DNA of 64,000 nt, taken from NCBI GenBank assembly GCA_007258455.2, contig VDFB02358134.1, positions 212,845,047 to 212,909,046 on the forward strand, read 5' to 3'. The notes under the pieces were generated by a model that was not told the origin of the DNA, ran no database searches, and saw nothing but the letters and a program-made list of their open reading frames with translations. The DNA comes from Sequoia sempervirens. Its lineage: Eukaryota; Streptophyta; Pinopsida; Cupressales; Cupressaceae. Made by a program: the position numbers and the translations under genes. This document shows, piece after piece, positions 1 to 11,640 of this stretch; position 1 is the stretch's first letter, and every line of letters begins with the position of its first letter.

Positions 1-48
1 CGTAAAGTATGGGAACCCGTTTGTGGGTCCCACCGCGCGTGCCAGAAA
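1..48 (-). other. Primer-binding site and leader start of a truncated gypsy element
   Basis: Read on the minus strand, the bases right after the LTR end (CA at 49-50) are TTTC and then TGGCACGCGCGGTGGGACC (26-44). This is the kind of conserved GC-rich segment that follows 5' LTRs of plant gypsy elements. E2 in this window has a very similar segment (36453-36470). I infer that the internal part of this element lies to the left of the window. The primer tRNA was not identified. Confidence 0.6.
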
Positions 49-1279
49 TGTATACCTTAGAATTTATCCTATTCTAGTGCATAAAATAACTCAAAATACG
101 AATGATAAAGAAAACCAAGGACACCTCAAGATTAGCCAAAAGAGAGTGACAAAACAATAAGGAAAATAGATAACACAAGACACAAATGGTTTTTACCTTC
201 CTTGTTGTTGATGTCTCTTTGATTGGCCTTTGATTGGAATGATGTATGTGCTCCTTGATGGCTTTTGATGTGGCTAAAATGGAATATTTTACTATGTGCT
301 TGGATGCAAATGCAAGTGAATGTAATTGAAAATTGGATGAGTGCACAAAATGGCAGCATGTAGTTGCAAAAATGACTAAGTGTTGAAAATGCCCTTAAGG
401 GTGGGGGTATTTATAGGAAAATTTGAATTCTCTAGAGAATTCAATGGTCAAGATTGATCCAATAAAGTCAAGATGAAGGGCTATGGTGAGTTGAGAACTC
501 ACAAGCCCTCACATCTTGACATGTGGATGGTGAAGTGGCCAACAGAATATGAGGTGTAAGTGAGGTGTCAAAAAGGTCCATGAGGTGGAGGAAGGACAAG
601 TCCCTTGGGGAGTGAGAAGATTCTTGGGTGAATAAAAGTGAATTAAAAATTCACAATGATTGGAAGAATCTGGTGGATAAGACAATGTTCCCAAAAGGTG
701 GGAGTTTTTCACAAGTGACTTGATGTGACTTGATGTAACAAGTCAAAGCTTCTAGAAGATGCATGGGAAAAGGGGATTCTAGGAGGAATAAAATATGAAT
801 TAAAAATTCACATGGGGAAGAGAAGAGCCTAGGGTGAATAAAAAGGAATTAAAAATTTCTTGGGAGATGGGGAGAGTTGACCAAGGTACTAATTAGGTTT
901 AACTAATTAGTAATTAGAGGATAATTAGGGGCTAATGTGGATTAGAAGCCAACTTGTAAAAGTTGGAGGATGTGACACATCCTAATCAAGGATTAGGCAT
1001 GTGCACATCCTTAATGAAGAGATTAGGAAATGGATTAGGATTAGATGAAAATGACATGTGGGGAATTAAATAAATGTAATATTTATTTAATTTATTTGAT
1101 GAAAAGAGGATTAAGGAGGGTAAGGTATTTAATTATTACTTAAATACCTTAGGGATTTGGCAGAATTAAGGATATTAATTAAATAATAGCAATATTACTT
1201 AATTAACTCAGATAAGAGGATGTTTAGACGAAAAGTGATAAATTTGGATAAATTAAGTGTCCAAATTTGGATGTCTACA
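49..1279 (-). mobile_element. 5' LTR of a minus-strand Ty3/gypsy element (1231 bp)
   Basis: On the minus strand this segment begins TGTAGACATCC (ending at 1279) and finishes GGTATACA (at 49), so it has the TG...CA ends of an LTR. A primer-binding-like segment follows directly at 26-44. A TATA box in the right orientation lies at 406-417. The TGTAGACA start is shared with the solo LTR at 55951 and the 3' LTR ending at 59786, which suggests related elements. The other LTR and any target-site duplication are outside the window, so the boundary at 1279 rests on motifs alone. It lies 14 bp upstream of a putative exon at 1293, so the element appears to sit in an intron of that old gene. Confidence 0.65.
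406..417 (-). promoter_or_regulatory. TATA box of the left-edge LTR
   Basis: The minus strand reads CCTATAAATACC, followed by a C-rich stretch. It lies about two thirds of the way into the LTR, as expected for an LTR promoter. Confidence 0.5.
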
Positions 1280-1292
1280 CCATTATTTGCAG

Positions 1293-1513
1293 GAGATCTA
1301 TGGATGAAACTAAAAGGTAGTCAAAGCAAATACAAACCACACAAGAAGAATCAGCACAACAGTAAAGTGCTCATAGTATTATTCCTTCATACTCATTTAC
1401 CCAAATCACAAATATTCAAATAACATTGTTCCAATTCTTTGCAGGATACCAAAAGATGTATCAAAAAGACAAGCCAAGCAGGTGCAAATTGCACAGGAAG
1501 CATCAACACAATG
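1293..1513 (+). repeat. Tandem exon duplication: two 69-bp exons with related introns
   Basis: The exons at 1293-1361 and 1445-1513 are both exactly 69 bp. Both follow a TTTGCAG acceptor and precede a GTAAAGT donor. In the same frame they encode KR*SKQIQTTQEESAQ and KRQAKQVQIAQEASTQ, so they are clearly homologous. The introns that follow (83 and 91 bp) also align in part, sharing for example a TTYCCCAA-like block near the middle. This is a duplication of exon plus intron. Confidence 0.55.
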
Positions 1514-2065
1514 GTAAAGTACTTCGTTCTATTATGTGCTGCCATTTGCCCAAGTTGCTAATATAGAATTAGCATTTTATTGACATTATCCTTCTTCCTT
1601 GTAGAACAAGAGTCAAGAAACCTAGAATAGTTTCAATTGAACAGCTAAATGCAAAAAGAGTTGGAGGCACCTTCCAGGGTGATGTCCTTGTTGTCTACAA
1701 AGCAACATTGGATAAGGCCAACAAAACACGGGAAATGCTACGTGCTGATCTGACAGATCACAAATCAGAAATGACAATCACGTTAAATGTTAGTGGAGAC
1801 CTCCTGTATCAGCATGAGCCTAAAATAGTCCCGAGATCAGCTATTTCAATATCAAATTTCCAAATTGCACCTAGGACAGATTATGACAGAGGTGACTGTG
1901 ATTGCATTTTGATTTTAACAACTATAAGCAGCACTGAAAACATTCCCCGCCTCTGTCAAGAGTACAAATTCATCCCAAGTACAACTATCAGCCAGTTGCT
2001 AACAACTGTAAATGAGTACCCAGCTGGCACAATCACTGCACTGGTAGTTGGTGCTAGGAAAATGG
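1293..2065 (+). pseudogene. Decayed OB-fold (RPA-like) gene fragment with three exons
   Basis: The main exon runs from an acceptor at 1603-1604 (TTCCTTGTAG) to a possible donor at 2066 (GTACGC) and is open throughout in one frame, about 153 codons. Its protein starts near PRIVSIEQLNAKRVGGTFQG and ends near TALVVGARKMG. The beta-rich pattern, with VSGDLLY and ISISNFQIAPRTDYDRGDC, resembles an OB-fold of replication protein A large-subunit type, including copies carried by Helitrons; this is recognition from memory and not certain. Two upstream 69-bp exons (1293-1361, 1445-1513) have good splice sites and encode related peptides. The first has an in-frame TAG. Splicing exon 2 to exon 3 in the frame that keeps exon 3 open makes a TGA. 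I therefore treat it as a pseudogene; further exons were not found. Confidence 0.4.
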
Positions 2066-2115
2066 GTACGCAATTTGCAATTAAGTCATTCATATGTAAA
2101 CTTTTTTTCTTTTGA

Positions 2116-3969
2116 ACCAACACCTCAAAATCACTATCCATATAAACTATGTTTCTAATACATAGCATTTTGTTGGCTTTACAAGAAACTAGGAATAGAG
2201 GAGCACAAATTTACATTGTTCAGACTTTTACTTTTTCACCTTTCCATGCTCCAAGACATTTCACTGGTTCTCACATGTTAAATACATCTTTGGTTTTAAA
2301 ATACTCTACTGCTATTATACATTTAGATACTTCTATAGGTTACTATGTTAAAGACTTCTAGAATATGGACATCTGAAACTCTAATTTTGTTTTTGCACCT
2401 ATGAAGCCTTCCTAGCTTTTCCAATATTTGCTTTTTGATTCTTACGCTTTCAACAATTTATGGTGACCAATTAGAAGTTGTTATGGTTGCACACTCTAGA
2501 CCCATTAACAAGTTACTTGAGACAACAAATGGTTATTTTCCTTTGGTTTTTTCCATTTTTTTGTTGTTACTGCAACCAAGTCTCGCCCCTGCTTTTATGC
2601 ATTGTACTTTATAGTCACTTTTCCATCATGCATTCTAATGTATAGAGTACATTTCTGTATACACAAATCCATACGTTGCTTTTGCTGCATATATGCGTAT
2701 TCACATGTATATATGCTTCTATGTCCATATGCACATATGCACATATTCATGTGTCCATGTATTCATCTATGCTTCTACGTATCCCTCTATGCAACTGCGT
2801 TTACATGTGTCCATGTATTTATGGATCTGCCCCTCTAGCCTTGTACCAATTTATTATTTTATATGGATAATGCATATAGCAACACTAATTAATTGTTTGA
2901 CTGTGCACAGTAACTGTTTTCATGAATGCCACATAAGCTTATGTGTATCAGGATACATATATACTCACACTAAAAACTACTGATTTATGATCTCTATTGT
3001 CTGATTTTCATAGACATGTTACTATTGCAATAAAGTGTGTAAAGCATTCGTGTTCAAAGAAATTAGAAACAAGAATGGCAATATGTTACACAGCCTTGTC
3101 TTATGCCTTTATAGCAGTTTTTTCATTGCATTTCAAGAATACCAGGAACTAGAATTTTATTCATATTATTTCATCTATGGCATTTACAGCTTTTCCAATA
3201 ATTATTACAAGCATAGAGTTCAGTGTTGAATAGTTCTGTTGTTCATGTGATGCCTACAACATTGTTCATGCCAAATTGCATTATCTGACAAACTTAACAC
3301 ACAAAAACCAAAGTGTCCATTGTGAACACTTGTTGCATTCCATGGGACCACATTTCTTTGACAATTTTTTTGTACACTTCGCTTCCCTTCTATACGTTTC
3401 CATATTTTGCATATGTGCCTATGAGCACATTAACTACAACAGGTCACAAAATTCCTTTATCCTGTATGCTTTCATCATAGCAAACAAGCTCAAAGCAATT
3501 GCAAATTCTAGGTTTTCCGGGCAAATGCATAGGCAAATTAAAAAAATGTTCGAGGGAAAGAGCTTTTGATTCTGAATCCATATGCAAACTTTGATTCAAA
3601 CTAGTGGATGAAGATACATAATCCACTGATGCAAGCTCAATGCTTTGAATGGCATCTAGCTAGAGGGAGCGCTGTTTGCATTGCTAGTTACTCTTTCAAT
3701 ATATAACAAGGTTCAAGGAAAAAACTCTCATTACCATACATGTTGACATAATTCTCGTTCCAAACCTCTCTTTATGAGACTGCTTTGCAGTAATGAAAAA
3801 AATACAAAATTTACAAGCCTCACATGCAACCATGCATCTCACTCGCACATACACTTCTACATGCATCCATCTGTACTACAATACATGTACCTGTGTGCAC
3901 ATTTAGCCATGGATATAAGTATCTATGCAACACACGCAAAGTAACAGAAATGCATACCAAGTAACTCAA
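2116..3969. repeat. Non-coding spacer with degenerate (ATNN) tetranucleotide tracts
   Basis: I see no gene. The stretches 2640-2830 and 3830-3950 are built from four-base steps starting with AT (ATGT, ATCT, ATGC, ATCC and so on) and are pyrimidine-biased on the plus strand. Open frames here give only Met/Tyr/Ile/Cys/His-rich peptides, which is the expected by-product of that repeat. The segment 2495-2590 resembles 4846-4910, both with a CCAGTTACTTGAG-like start and a T-rich tail, which suggests older duplications. Confidence 0.5.
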
Positions 3970-4977
3970 CTCTATATTAAATGACTAAAGCACCCTGGCC
4001 ACGCATGGCCTCCAAGCGACTCAACTGCCTTCACCTCGAGCCAGATGCCATTCAATGCATTTAATTCTTATTCATGCATCACGTACATCTACCCACCATA
4101 ATCAATTTATGCGTTTGCATTTTCCTAAATTTTTAAAACGAAGATGGTTTTTAAAGCTACTGGGACGAATAGAAAAATAGATAAATGCTAATTTTCCAAT
4201 ATATAAAATAGCTCTCCAAATTCAAACTATACAAAAAAAAAGGCAATATGTTAAATGGCGAAATGTGATTGGTTCATGCTGCCAGTTAAATGCATTTTGG
4301 GCGAATGCATAAGTATACTTTCCATACATGTATATTTAAGCATTTATGTATCCAGCTATGCATCTATCTATCTATCTATGCAATTATGTTTCTATGTATT
4401 CATCTACCTATAGATGCATCCACACTAATATGTATGTCTTCCTATGTGCAAATGTATACAGGCATTTATCCATATATGTGTCAATGTATCTATGAATACA
4501 TCTATCCATAGTAGTCACAATGCATGTCTACTCACATAAATCTATATTAGATGATAAATCCACATTTTGTTTAATGCATTTACTTTGAAACATAATCAAG
4601 AAAAGAGCTAAATACTACTTTCCAGATTAAAAAAAACAATTTTGGAAACATCAACCTCCAGAATTAAATACCAATATGCACAGAGTCATCATATTACACT
4701 AACTAGATGACTATGAACTACATGTTACCTATGCAATATAAATTCTAGAGATTCATACCATCCTTATGCACCTATGCACAAATACATATTGTCTAACATA
4801 TATACATAATTACATGTACACATAAAATTATAGTTTACAGAACCAGAAACCAGTTACTTGAGGCAATAAATACTTTCTTTCCTCAGTTTTCTTTTACTTT
4901 GCAGGTTTAAAGCACACATGAGATTAGCAATGTGAGCAAATACACTTTCTTTCCTTAGTTTTCTTTTACTTGCTCAT
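3970..4977. repeat. Repeat block related to 6690-7260
   Basis: The block contains CCACGCATGGCC, ATGCCATTCAATGCATTTAA and GATAAATGCTAATTTTCCAA in the same order as diverged counterparts near 6720-7010. An ATNN tract (4300-4510), including a short perfect run of TATC, follows in both. No coding potential is visible. Confidence 0.45.
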
Positions 4978-5853
4978 TCCTTCCAAAGCTCTCTTTATAG
5001 CATAGTTGTGCATTGCCTCCAAGACTAGGATGAATCCTTCGTCTTTCAAGAAAAGATTCAATTGAATAACACTAAAAATGATATAAACTATGATTTTATA
5101 TTCAAAGTATCCAAATGCACTGCAGTAATCTGAAACCCAACTTCCATTTAACATGTACAATGACAATAAACAAAACGAAAAATGCATTTGCTTCAAAGTT
5201 TTGAAAGCAATTTCAAGAGATTGTCTAGCCATTGTCCAAAATATAGTTTTCTATTACCATAGTCCTTGAACCTTCTTTAGGTCTAACTGCTACTTTGTTA
5301 ATTCATTCTCATTGAAAAGTCAAAATGTGCAATGTTCCCAAGGATAATTATACTTATTTATCTCTTTTAATTGTTATATATTCAAAGACTAATTAGCAAT
5401 CCAAATAGCCTCCCCTTTAGTCAGATGCAATTCAACGCATTAATTTTGTATCAATGAACTGTGTACTTTCAGCCACTAGTTTTAATCGAAGTATGCATAT
5501 GGATTGAGAATCAAACTCTCAAAATAAATGCATATATAAATGTGTCTTTTTCTTCATTACATAATGTATCTATGTATCCATAGGTGCAATCATGCATATA
5601 TCAATTTATGCATATATCTTGTTATCTCTTTATGCATCTGTCTATAAATGTATGCCTGTATGTATGGGTACATGTATACCTTCATTTATGTATATATGCA
5701 CCTATGAATTGCATACACACATCCATGTATATATGCATCTATCAATAATTTGCATGGATACATGTATATATGCATCTATCAATAATTTGCATGGATACAT
5801 GTATATATGCATCTATCGACTCATGCACTCATGTAAATATGATAGCTCATTGG
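4978..5853. repeat. Tandem duplication, copy 1 (about 876 bp)
   Basis: This aligns along its length with 5854-6680. Both begin TTCCAAAGCTCTCTTTATAG, share GATGAATCCTT, AAGAAAAGATTC, AACTATGATTTTATA and TCTAGCCATTG in order, and end in an ATNN tract with TGCATACACACATCC. It is non-coding; a minus-strand frame of 88 codons here is not kept in copy 2. Confidence 0.7.
5724..5817. repeat. 37-bp minisatellite, about 2.5 copies
   Basis: The unit starting CATGTATATATGCATCTATC begins at 5724, 5761 and 5798 (the last partial), a period of 37 bp. It lies inside copy 1 of the 0.85-kb duplication; the matching place in copy 2 (near 6595-6650) has a single unit, so the expansion came after the duplication. 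Confidence 0.8.
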
Positions 5854-6680
5854 TTCCAAAGCTCTCTTTATAGGATAGTTGTGCATTGCCTGCAAGACTG
5901 AGATGAATCCTTTGTATTTCAAGAAAAGATTCGAATGGATAACACTTAAAATGATCTAAACTATGATTTTATAATCAAAGTATACAAATACATTGTAACA
6001 ATGCAGAACCCGACTTCCATTTAAGATGTGCAACACAAGTATACAGAAGCAAAAATGCTTTTGCTTGAAAGTTTCTAGAGCAATTTCAACAGATTCTCTA
6101 GCCATTGGTCAAAATATGGTTTTCTATCAGTGTAGTCCTTGAAGTTTTTGTAGCTATCACTGCTACTTTGTTAATTGACTTTGATTGAAAGGTCAAAATG
6201 TGGAATGTCCCCAAGGATACTTATACTTACTTATCTCTTTTGATTGTTATATATTCAAAGCCTGCTTAGTGATCCAAACACTCTCCCCTTTGGTCAGATG
6301 CCATTCAATGCATTAATTTTGTCTAAATGAACTATGTACTTTTAGCCACTAGTTTTAATCAAAATATGCATATGGATTCAGAATCAAACTCCCAAAGTAA
6401 ATGCATATAAAAATGTGTCTTCTTCTCTATTTCATTATGTATCTATGTATCCATAGATGCAGCCATGCATATAATGATTTATGCATATCTTGTCATCTCT
6501 ACATGCATCTGTCTATATATGTATGGCTGTATCTATGGGTGCATGTATACATTGATTTATGCATAAATGCACCTATAAATTGCATACACACATCCGCCTA
6601 TATATGTATCTATCAATATTTTGCATGCATACATGTATATATGCATGTGTCGACTCATGCATCCATGTATTTGTCTTTGT
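5854..6680. repeat. Tandem duplication, copy 2 (about 825 bp)
   Basis: Second copy of the unit at 4978-5853, joined head to tail. It is moderately diverged, with many scattered substitutions and small indels. It ends in the run TTTGTC repeated three times near 6668-6690. Confidence 0.7.
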
Positions 6681-7409
6681 CTTTGTCTTTGGCCAAATGG
6701 CCCCTAATGGCCAAAGTATCCTAGCCACCCATGGCCGTCAAGCAATTCCAGCACCTTCCCCACCAGCGACATGCCATTTAATGCATTTGCTTCAATTATT
6801 TTGACCTCTCCATGTGTTCGCATTTTCCTGATATTTCAATGCATTTAATTTGCATTCATGGATTGCGTATTTCTACTCACTAGTTTTATAAACCATGCCT
6901 TTGCTTAAATTTATTTAATCAATCTATGCGAACCCATTTCACTGATTTTCAATAACAACAATAATTTATAAAGCTATCCACATAAATAGAAATAGCTAAA
7001 TGCTAATTTTCTAATATTGATTTATTAGAATAGTATTAGTTTTCCAATATAACAGAATTAAATACATGCATATATGACTTCATCCATATTTGCATATGTA
7101 TATGAATACATCCTTCCATGTAACATACGCATTTGTACGTATATCCAAATATGCATACATCCATGTATACATGTGTTCATATGTCCATTTCTTCATCTAG
7201 TGTTGTTCTCTGTGTTTTCATGTGTCTGTTCATGCATCCATGCATATATCTGTAATTAGCTCTATATTTTAATTCCCCCATGTATTTAATGTTCTCCACT
7301 CCATCAGTATTTACATGTTCTCTATTTTTATGTTCTTCCATATTTATTTTTTCCATATTATATGCATAAGAACTTCCACTTTGCCTTCTGTTTTGACTCT
7401 TCTATTCAA
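6681..7409. repeat. Spacer with palindrome and ATNN tract
   Basis: TTGGCCAAATGG and CCTAATGGCCAAAG at 6689-6716 form an imperfect inverted repeat directly after the TTTGTC run. The rest resembles 3970-4510. An ATNN tract lies at 7070-7260. No gene was seen. Confidence 0.45.
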
Positions 7410-8828
7410 AAATATCATTATATTTTTATATCCACTCTTCTATTGTTGCATTTCGAGGAAGCTCAAGGATCTCACTACCTTGTTCAATATGAAGGAGAGT
7501 GAGAAATGCAACATGCATCTTTTTACTGTGTTTATATTGATGGTCTCAGCCCTATGATGATTTTTAAAAGCATAAACAATACCAAACTAGACATTCTTCC
7601 ACCCCTTGTTGCAAGAAATAATAACTTCATACCCTATTGATTCCATTTATTTCCATTTCCACCCTTCCACATCCTTTCTTCTCAAATCAAATGCATTTCA
7701 AAATCCAATTATTTGCTTGTGTTGCCTCATACCAATGTGTTGCGTACCTTTTTTCACTAAATCCAGCTCCCTCATTGAAATTTTCATTTCTTCCATTTAA
7801 TTGTAAGCATATAACTTGCAAATGATAAATTCATACCATTTACATTTGCATTCATTCTCATATCCACTATCCCATATCCTTGTCTCCCATGTCAAATACT
7901 TTTCATAACTTATTCATACACCTTATTTGCATCTCATCCTTTTCTCAATTCACTCTCTTTGTTCCACTTCCATAACTCATTCTTCTTTTTAATGTTTACA
8001 TATCTTTATCTATCTACACCTCAAATATACCATCATCCATCACAACAAAATTCACACCATACCAAACAAAGAAAAAGATGATGAAAATATCAAGGTTATG
8101 CAAATAATCACTGAGGGCTTCAAAAATGACACTCATAACATATAGTTGTATTCAATAGTTATTTTCATAATGTCTTTTCTAAACCTTGTTTATTACAGAT
8201 CCCTATAAGCGCGTATAACAGTTTCTTCAAGCCTTTTATGTGTAATCAGATTTAACAAATATTTACATGTTTCCATGCATTCATATGGATCATTGGGTAT
8301 CCTTTATCCAGTTGCTCAAAAAACAATATTCTATATGTTCCAAATGCAAATTGTCCCCAGAATTTCTCGCTTTATGCACACATGCATTTATAGATTGTTC
8401 TTTGTGCACCAAATTACATGGACACATCTATACATCCATCCATGTACAAATGTTTACAAGGATCCAAATATTTATGCATTCCTTCGATATATGGTTTGAT
8501 GGTATATAACTTGTTTTCCCTATTTCCCTCTTGCTTCCTTCTGCAAATGCTACTTCAGCATCACTATGCTTTTACAGATTTGAATTCCTACTTGATTTTA
8601 CTGTTTTACATCCAAATTTCTTGTTCACATGTCATGTATGCTTTTCACTCTTTGCATTTTGTGCACATGGATACATGTATACATGTTTACCTCAAGCATT
8701 GTTACAAATGTTTAAGATTATTTCCATTGAATACTTCAAACAAAATAACAATACATTTTTGCTTTGTCGATAAGGTCATCAAGGAAATTTGTAACTGCAA
8801 ATGTAGAAATGCACCCATGTAAAGGTAC
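7410..8828. repeat. 1.4-kb tandem unit, copy A (most complete)
   Basis: Reference copy for a family that repeats head to tail up to 11.6 kb. Ordered landmarks are GCTCAAGGATCT, TCAGCCCTATGATGATTTT, TTCCATTTCCACCC, TCAAGGTTATGCAA, CACTGAGGGCTT, a TTTATTACAG followed by AT, CATTCCTTCGATATATG, and a TTTTGTGCACATGGATACAT segment. No long frame is shared between copies, so it is treated as non-coding. Confidence 0.65.
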
Positions 8829-10018
8829 TAATATTATATTTTTATATCTATTCATCTCTTGTCACATTTCAAGGAGGCTCAAGGATCTTGGAACTTTGTT
8901 TAGTCCAAAGGAGAGTGAGAAATGAGACACCAGTCTTTCTTTTGTATTTGTATTGAGACACTCAGCCCTATGATGATTTTAAAAAGCATAACCAACAACA
9001 AAATACACATTCCTACACCCTTTCTTGGAACAAAAGTTGATTTCATACCCTATCGAATCCACTCATTTCCATTTCCACCCGTGCACATCATTTCTTCTTA
9101 AATCAAATACATTTCAAAATACATTTATATGCTTCTCTTCCATCGCACCAATGTCTTGCATTCCTTTTTTTTCCTCAATCCAGCTCACCCATTCAAATTT
9201 TTTTATCTTGCATTTAATTTTAAGCGTATACTTCAAAAATGATAAATTCATATAATTTACATTCCATTCATTCTCACATCCAATTTCACATATTGTTCCT
9301 TCGCATATCTAATACTTTCCATAAGGCATTCATATACCTTGCTTGCATCACATCATTCTCTCAATTCCTTCTCTTTGTTGCACTTACATCACTCATACTT
9401 CTTTACCACCCTTACATATATTTATCTATTTATAGCTCAAATATACCTTCATCCATTAGAACAGAGTTCACACCATACCAAAGGAAAAATTGGAAGAAAT
9501 ATCAAGGTTATGCAATTAAACACTGAGGGCTTTGAAAATAACTATGAGAACATAGAGTTGTATTCGAGACTTCCTTTGAAAACGTTTTATACTATATCCT
9601 GTTCATTGCAGATACCTAAAAACACATATCATAGTTTCTTGGAGGCTAAAATGTATAGTCAATTTTCATAAATATTCCCATATATCCATGCATTCAAATG
9701 CACTGTTGCATTTCCTTATTACACTTGGTCAAAAAACAATAATGTATGATTCTTTTGTTTCGATCATAAATGTTCTTTTTATATCTATCAAATGCAAATT
9801 GTTTCACACATTTTCTAGCTTTCTCCACATAGGCATATATACATTCTTGTTTAGTTACCAACTTCCATGGACACATGTACACATAGATGCATGCATTTAT
9901 GTTTACCTTCATCCATACATTTAAGCATTCCTTCGATATATGCATTGCTAATAAATAGTTAATTTTCCCTGTCTTCTTTCATTTCATACTGCAAATGCAA
10001 ATTGAGTCTCATTGTTAA
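8829..10018. repeat. 1.4-kb tandem unit, copy B (lacks the 3' part)
   Basis: Carries the copy A landmarks in order, including CACTGAGGGCTTTGAAAATA and CATTCCTTCGATATATGCAT. It stops at the point matching about 8560 in copy A, where copy C begins. Confidence 0.6.
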
Positions 10019-10640
10019 AATATAGTTGTTTTGAAGAGTTCTTTTCAAAACGTCTTTTCTATATCTTGTTTCTTACAGATTCGTAAAAGCACATATGACA
10101 ATTCCTCCAAGACTATAATGTTTATTCAAATTTCACAAATAGTTACATGTATCCATGCATCCAAATGCATTATTAGATATACTTTATACACTTGTTCCAC
10201 AAACACTAATGTATTGCTGCTTTGTTTTAGTCCATAATGTTTTCCTACTTCTTCTTTAACCTGTAACTTGTTTCTAACATCTCTAGCTTTATGGATGCAG
10301 GCATATATAGATTCTTCTTAACATACCAAGTTAAATGGACACATGTACATATCTGTGCATGCATATGTCTTTACATGGATCCATATTTTAATGCTTTCCT
10401 TTCATATATGCACTCATACTAACTAGTTTATTTATCTTGTTTTCTTTCATTTAATACTGCAAATGCAATTTTAGTTTCACTATGCTTTCAGGGTTGCTTT
10501 GGTGTCGTCGATGTTTTTCACTCTTTTGTGCATTCCGTGCACGTTGCTAAATGTCTACACGTCTCCATGTTTACTTAACGCTTCACGCATTGTTACAAAC
10601 ATTGTAAGAATATTGTACTATAGATTATTATAATAATTTA
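10019..10640. repeat. 1.4-kb tandem unit, copy C (partial)
   Basis: Matches copy A from about 8140 to 8740: ATAGTTGTTTTGAAGAGTTC, TTTCTTACAG followed by ATTCG, TGGACACATGTACAT, and a CACTCTTTTGTGCATTCCGT segment. The 5' part of the unit is absent. Confidence 0.55.
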
Positions 10641-11399
10641 ATGTTTACATGCCAACTGCAACAAACATGTTTATTATTTTATTGTACCTATATTTTATCT
10701 TACCTAATAAAATTCTTTATATCTTTCCAAATTATTTTTTTTTTTAATTTTACACAAAAAAATATTCATTTGTAATTCATTAACAACATTCAAATCTAAT
10801 TTCTAATAAAATCAATACCTTTGTATAGTTTCATCCAAGATTTTATCGTAATATTTATTTCATTTATTACATTTTCATAAGTTAGCTATTACATTTTATG
10901 TTATATATACACAAATTTACTCTTAGGTAGTAAGGTTCTTTATTATATTTTTGTAAATTACTTATTGTTTATTATATAAACACAAATTTTTATTCATATT
11001 CCATAAACAATATTAAAATCTTATTTATAATAAAATCAATAGCTTTCTAGTCATTCATCTAACAATTTACTGTAATATAATTGCATTGTTCTATATACGA
11101 AAATATCTTACCATATTAAATACACAGGATTTAAATCTTATTTATAATAAAATCAATAGCTTCATATAATACTTATCTCTACACTATATTAAAAAAAAAA
11201 CATTCATTAATGTTACAAAAGTTTATACTCAAATTAGCTACCCCTATCAATCTTCCACCTAATACTACTGTTCCTTTTAGCACTTGCATATTGTAATATG
11301 ATAAACTAAAATAACTCAATTACAAATATCTCTACATCAAAACTTTGTTCCATTTAAAATGACTAATGAATTTCTCAATCAACAGGTTCTCTAAAAAAA
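10641..11399. other. AT-rich spacer between repeat copies
   Basis: Very AT-rich, with short internal repeats: CTTATTTATAATAAAATCAA occurs near 11015 and again near 11138. No gene, RNA or element boundary is recognisable. Confidence 0.5.
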
Positions 11400-11640
11400 A
11401 AACATTGCACTAGTCATAAATAGTTTATTTCTCCTACTCTCTTTCATTTAATACTATAAATGTGAACTGTGTCTCCTCTTGCTTTAAGACTCGTTCACAT
11501 GCCAACTATGCATCTCACTCTTTTGTGCATTGTGCACACGTGGATACATGTATTCGTATATGTCTCATGCATTACAAATGTTTCTGATTGTTTGCATTCA
11601 AAAATTAATACAAATTTATAATGCATTCTTGCTTCCGTAT
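11400..11640. repeat. 1.4-kb tandem unit, copy D (3' end only)
   Basis: Matches copy A from about 8505 to 8760: CTTTCATTTAATACT, CACTCTTTTGTGCATTGTGC and ACACGTGGATACATGTATTC, ending in ACAAATGTTTCTGATTGTTT. Confidence 0.5.

Noticed and set aside
2602..2983. Several overlapping plus-strand frames rich in Met, Tyr, Ile, Cys and His
   Set aside because: They are products of the period-four ATNN repeat; the same kind of peptide appears in every frame and at every such tract.
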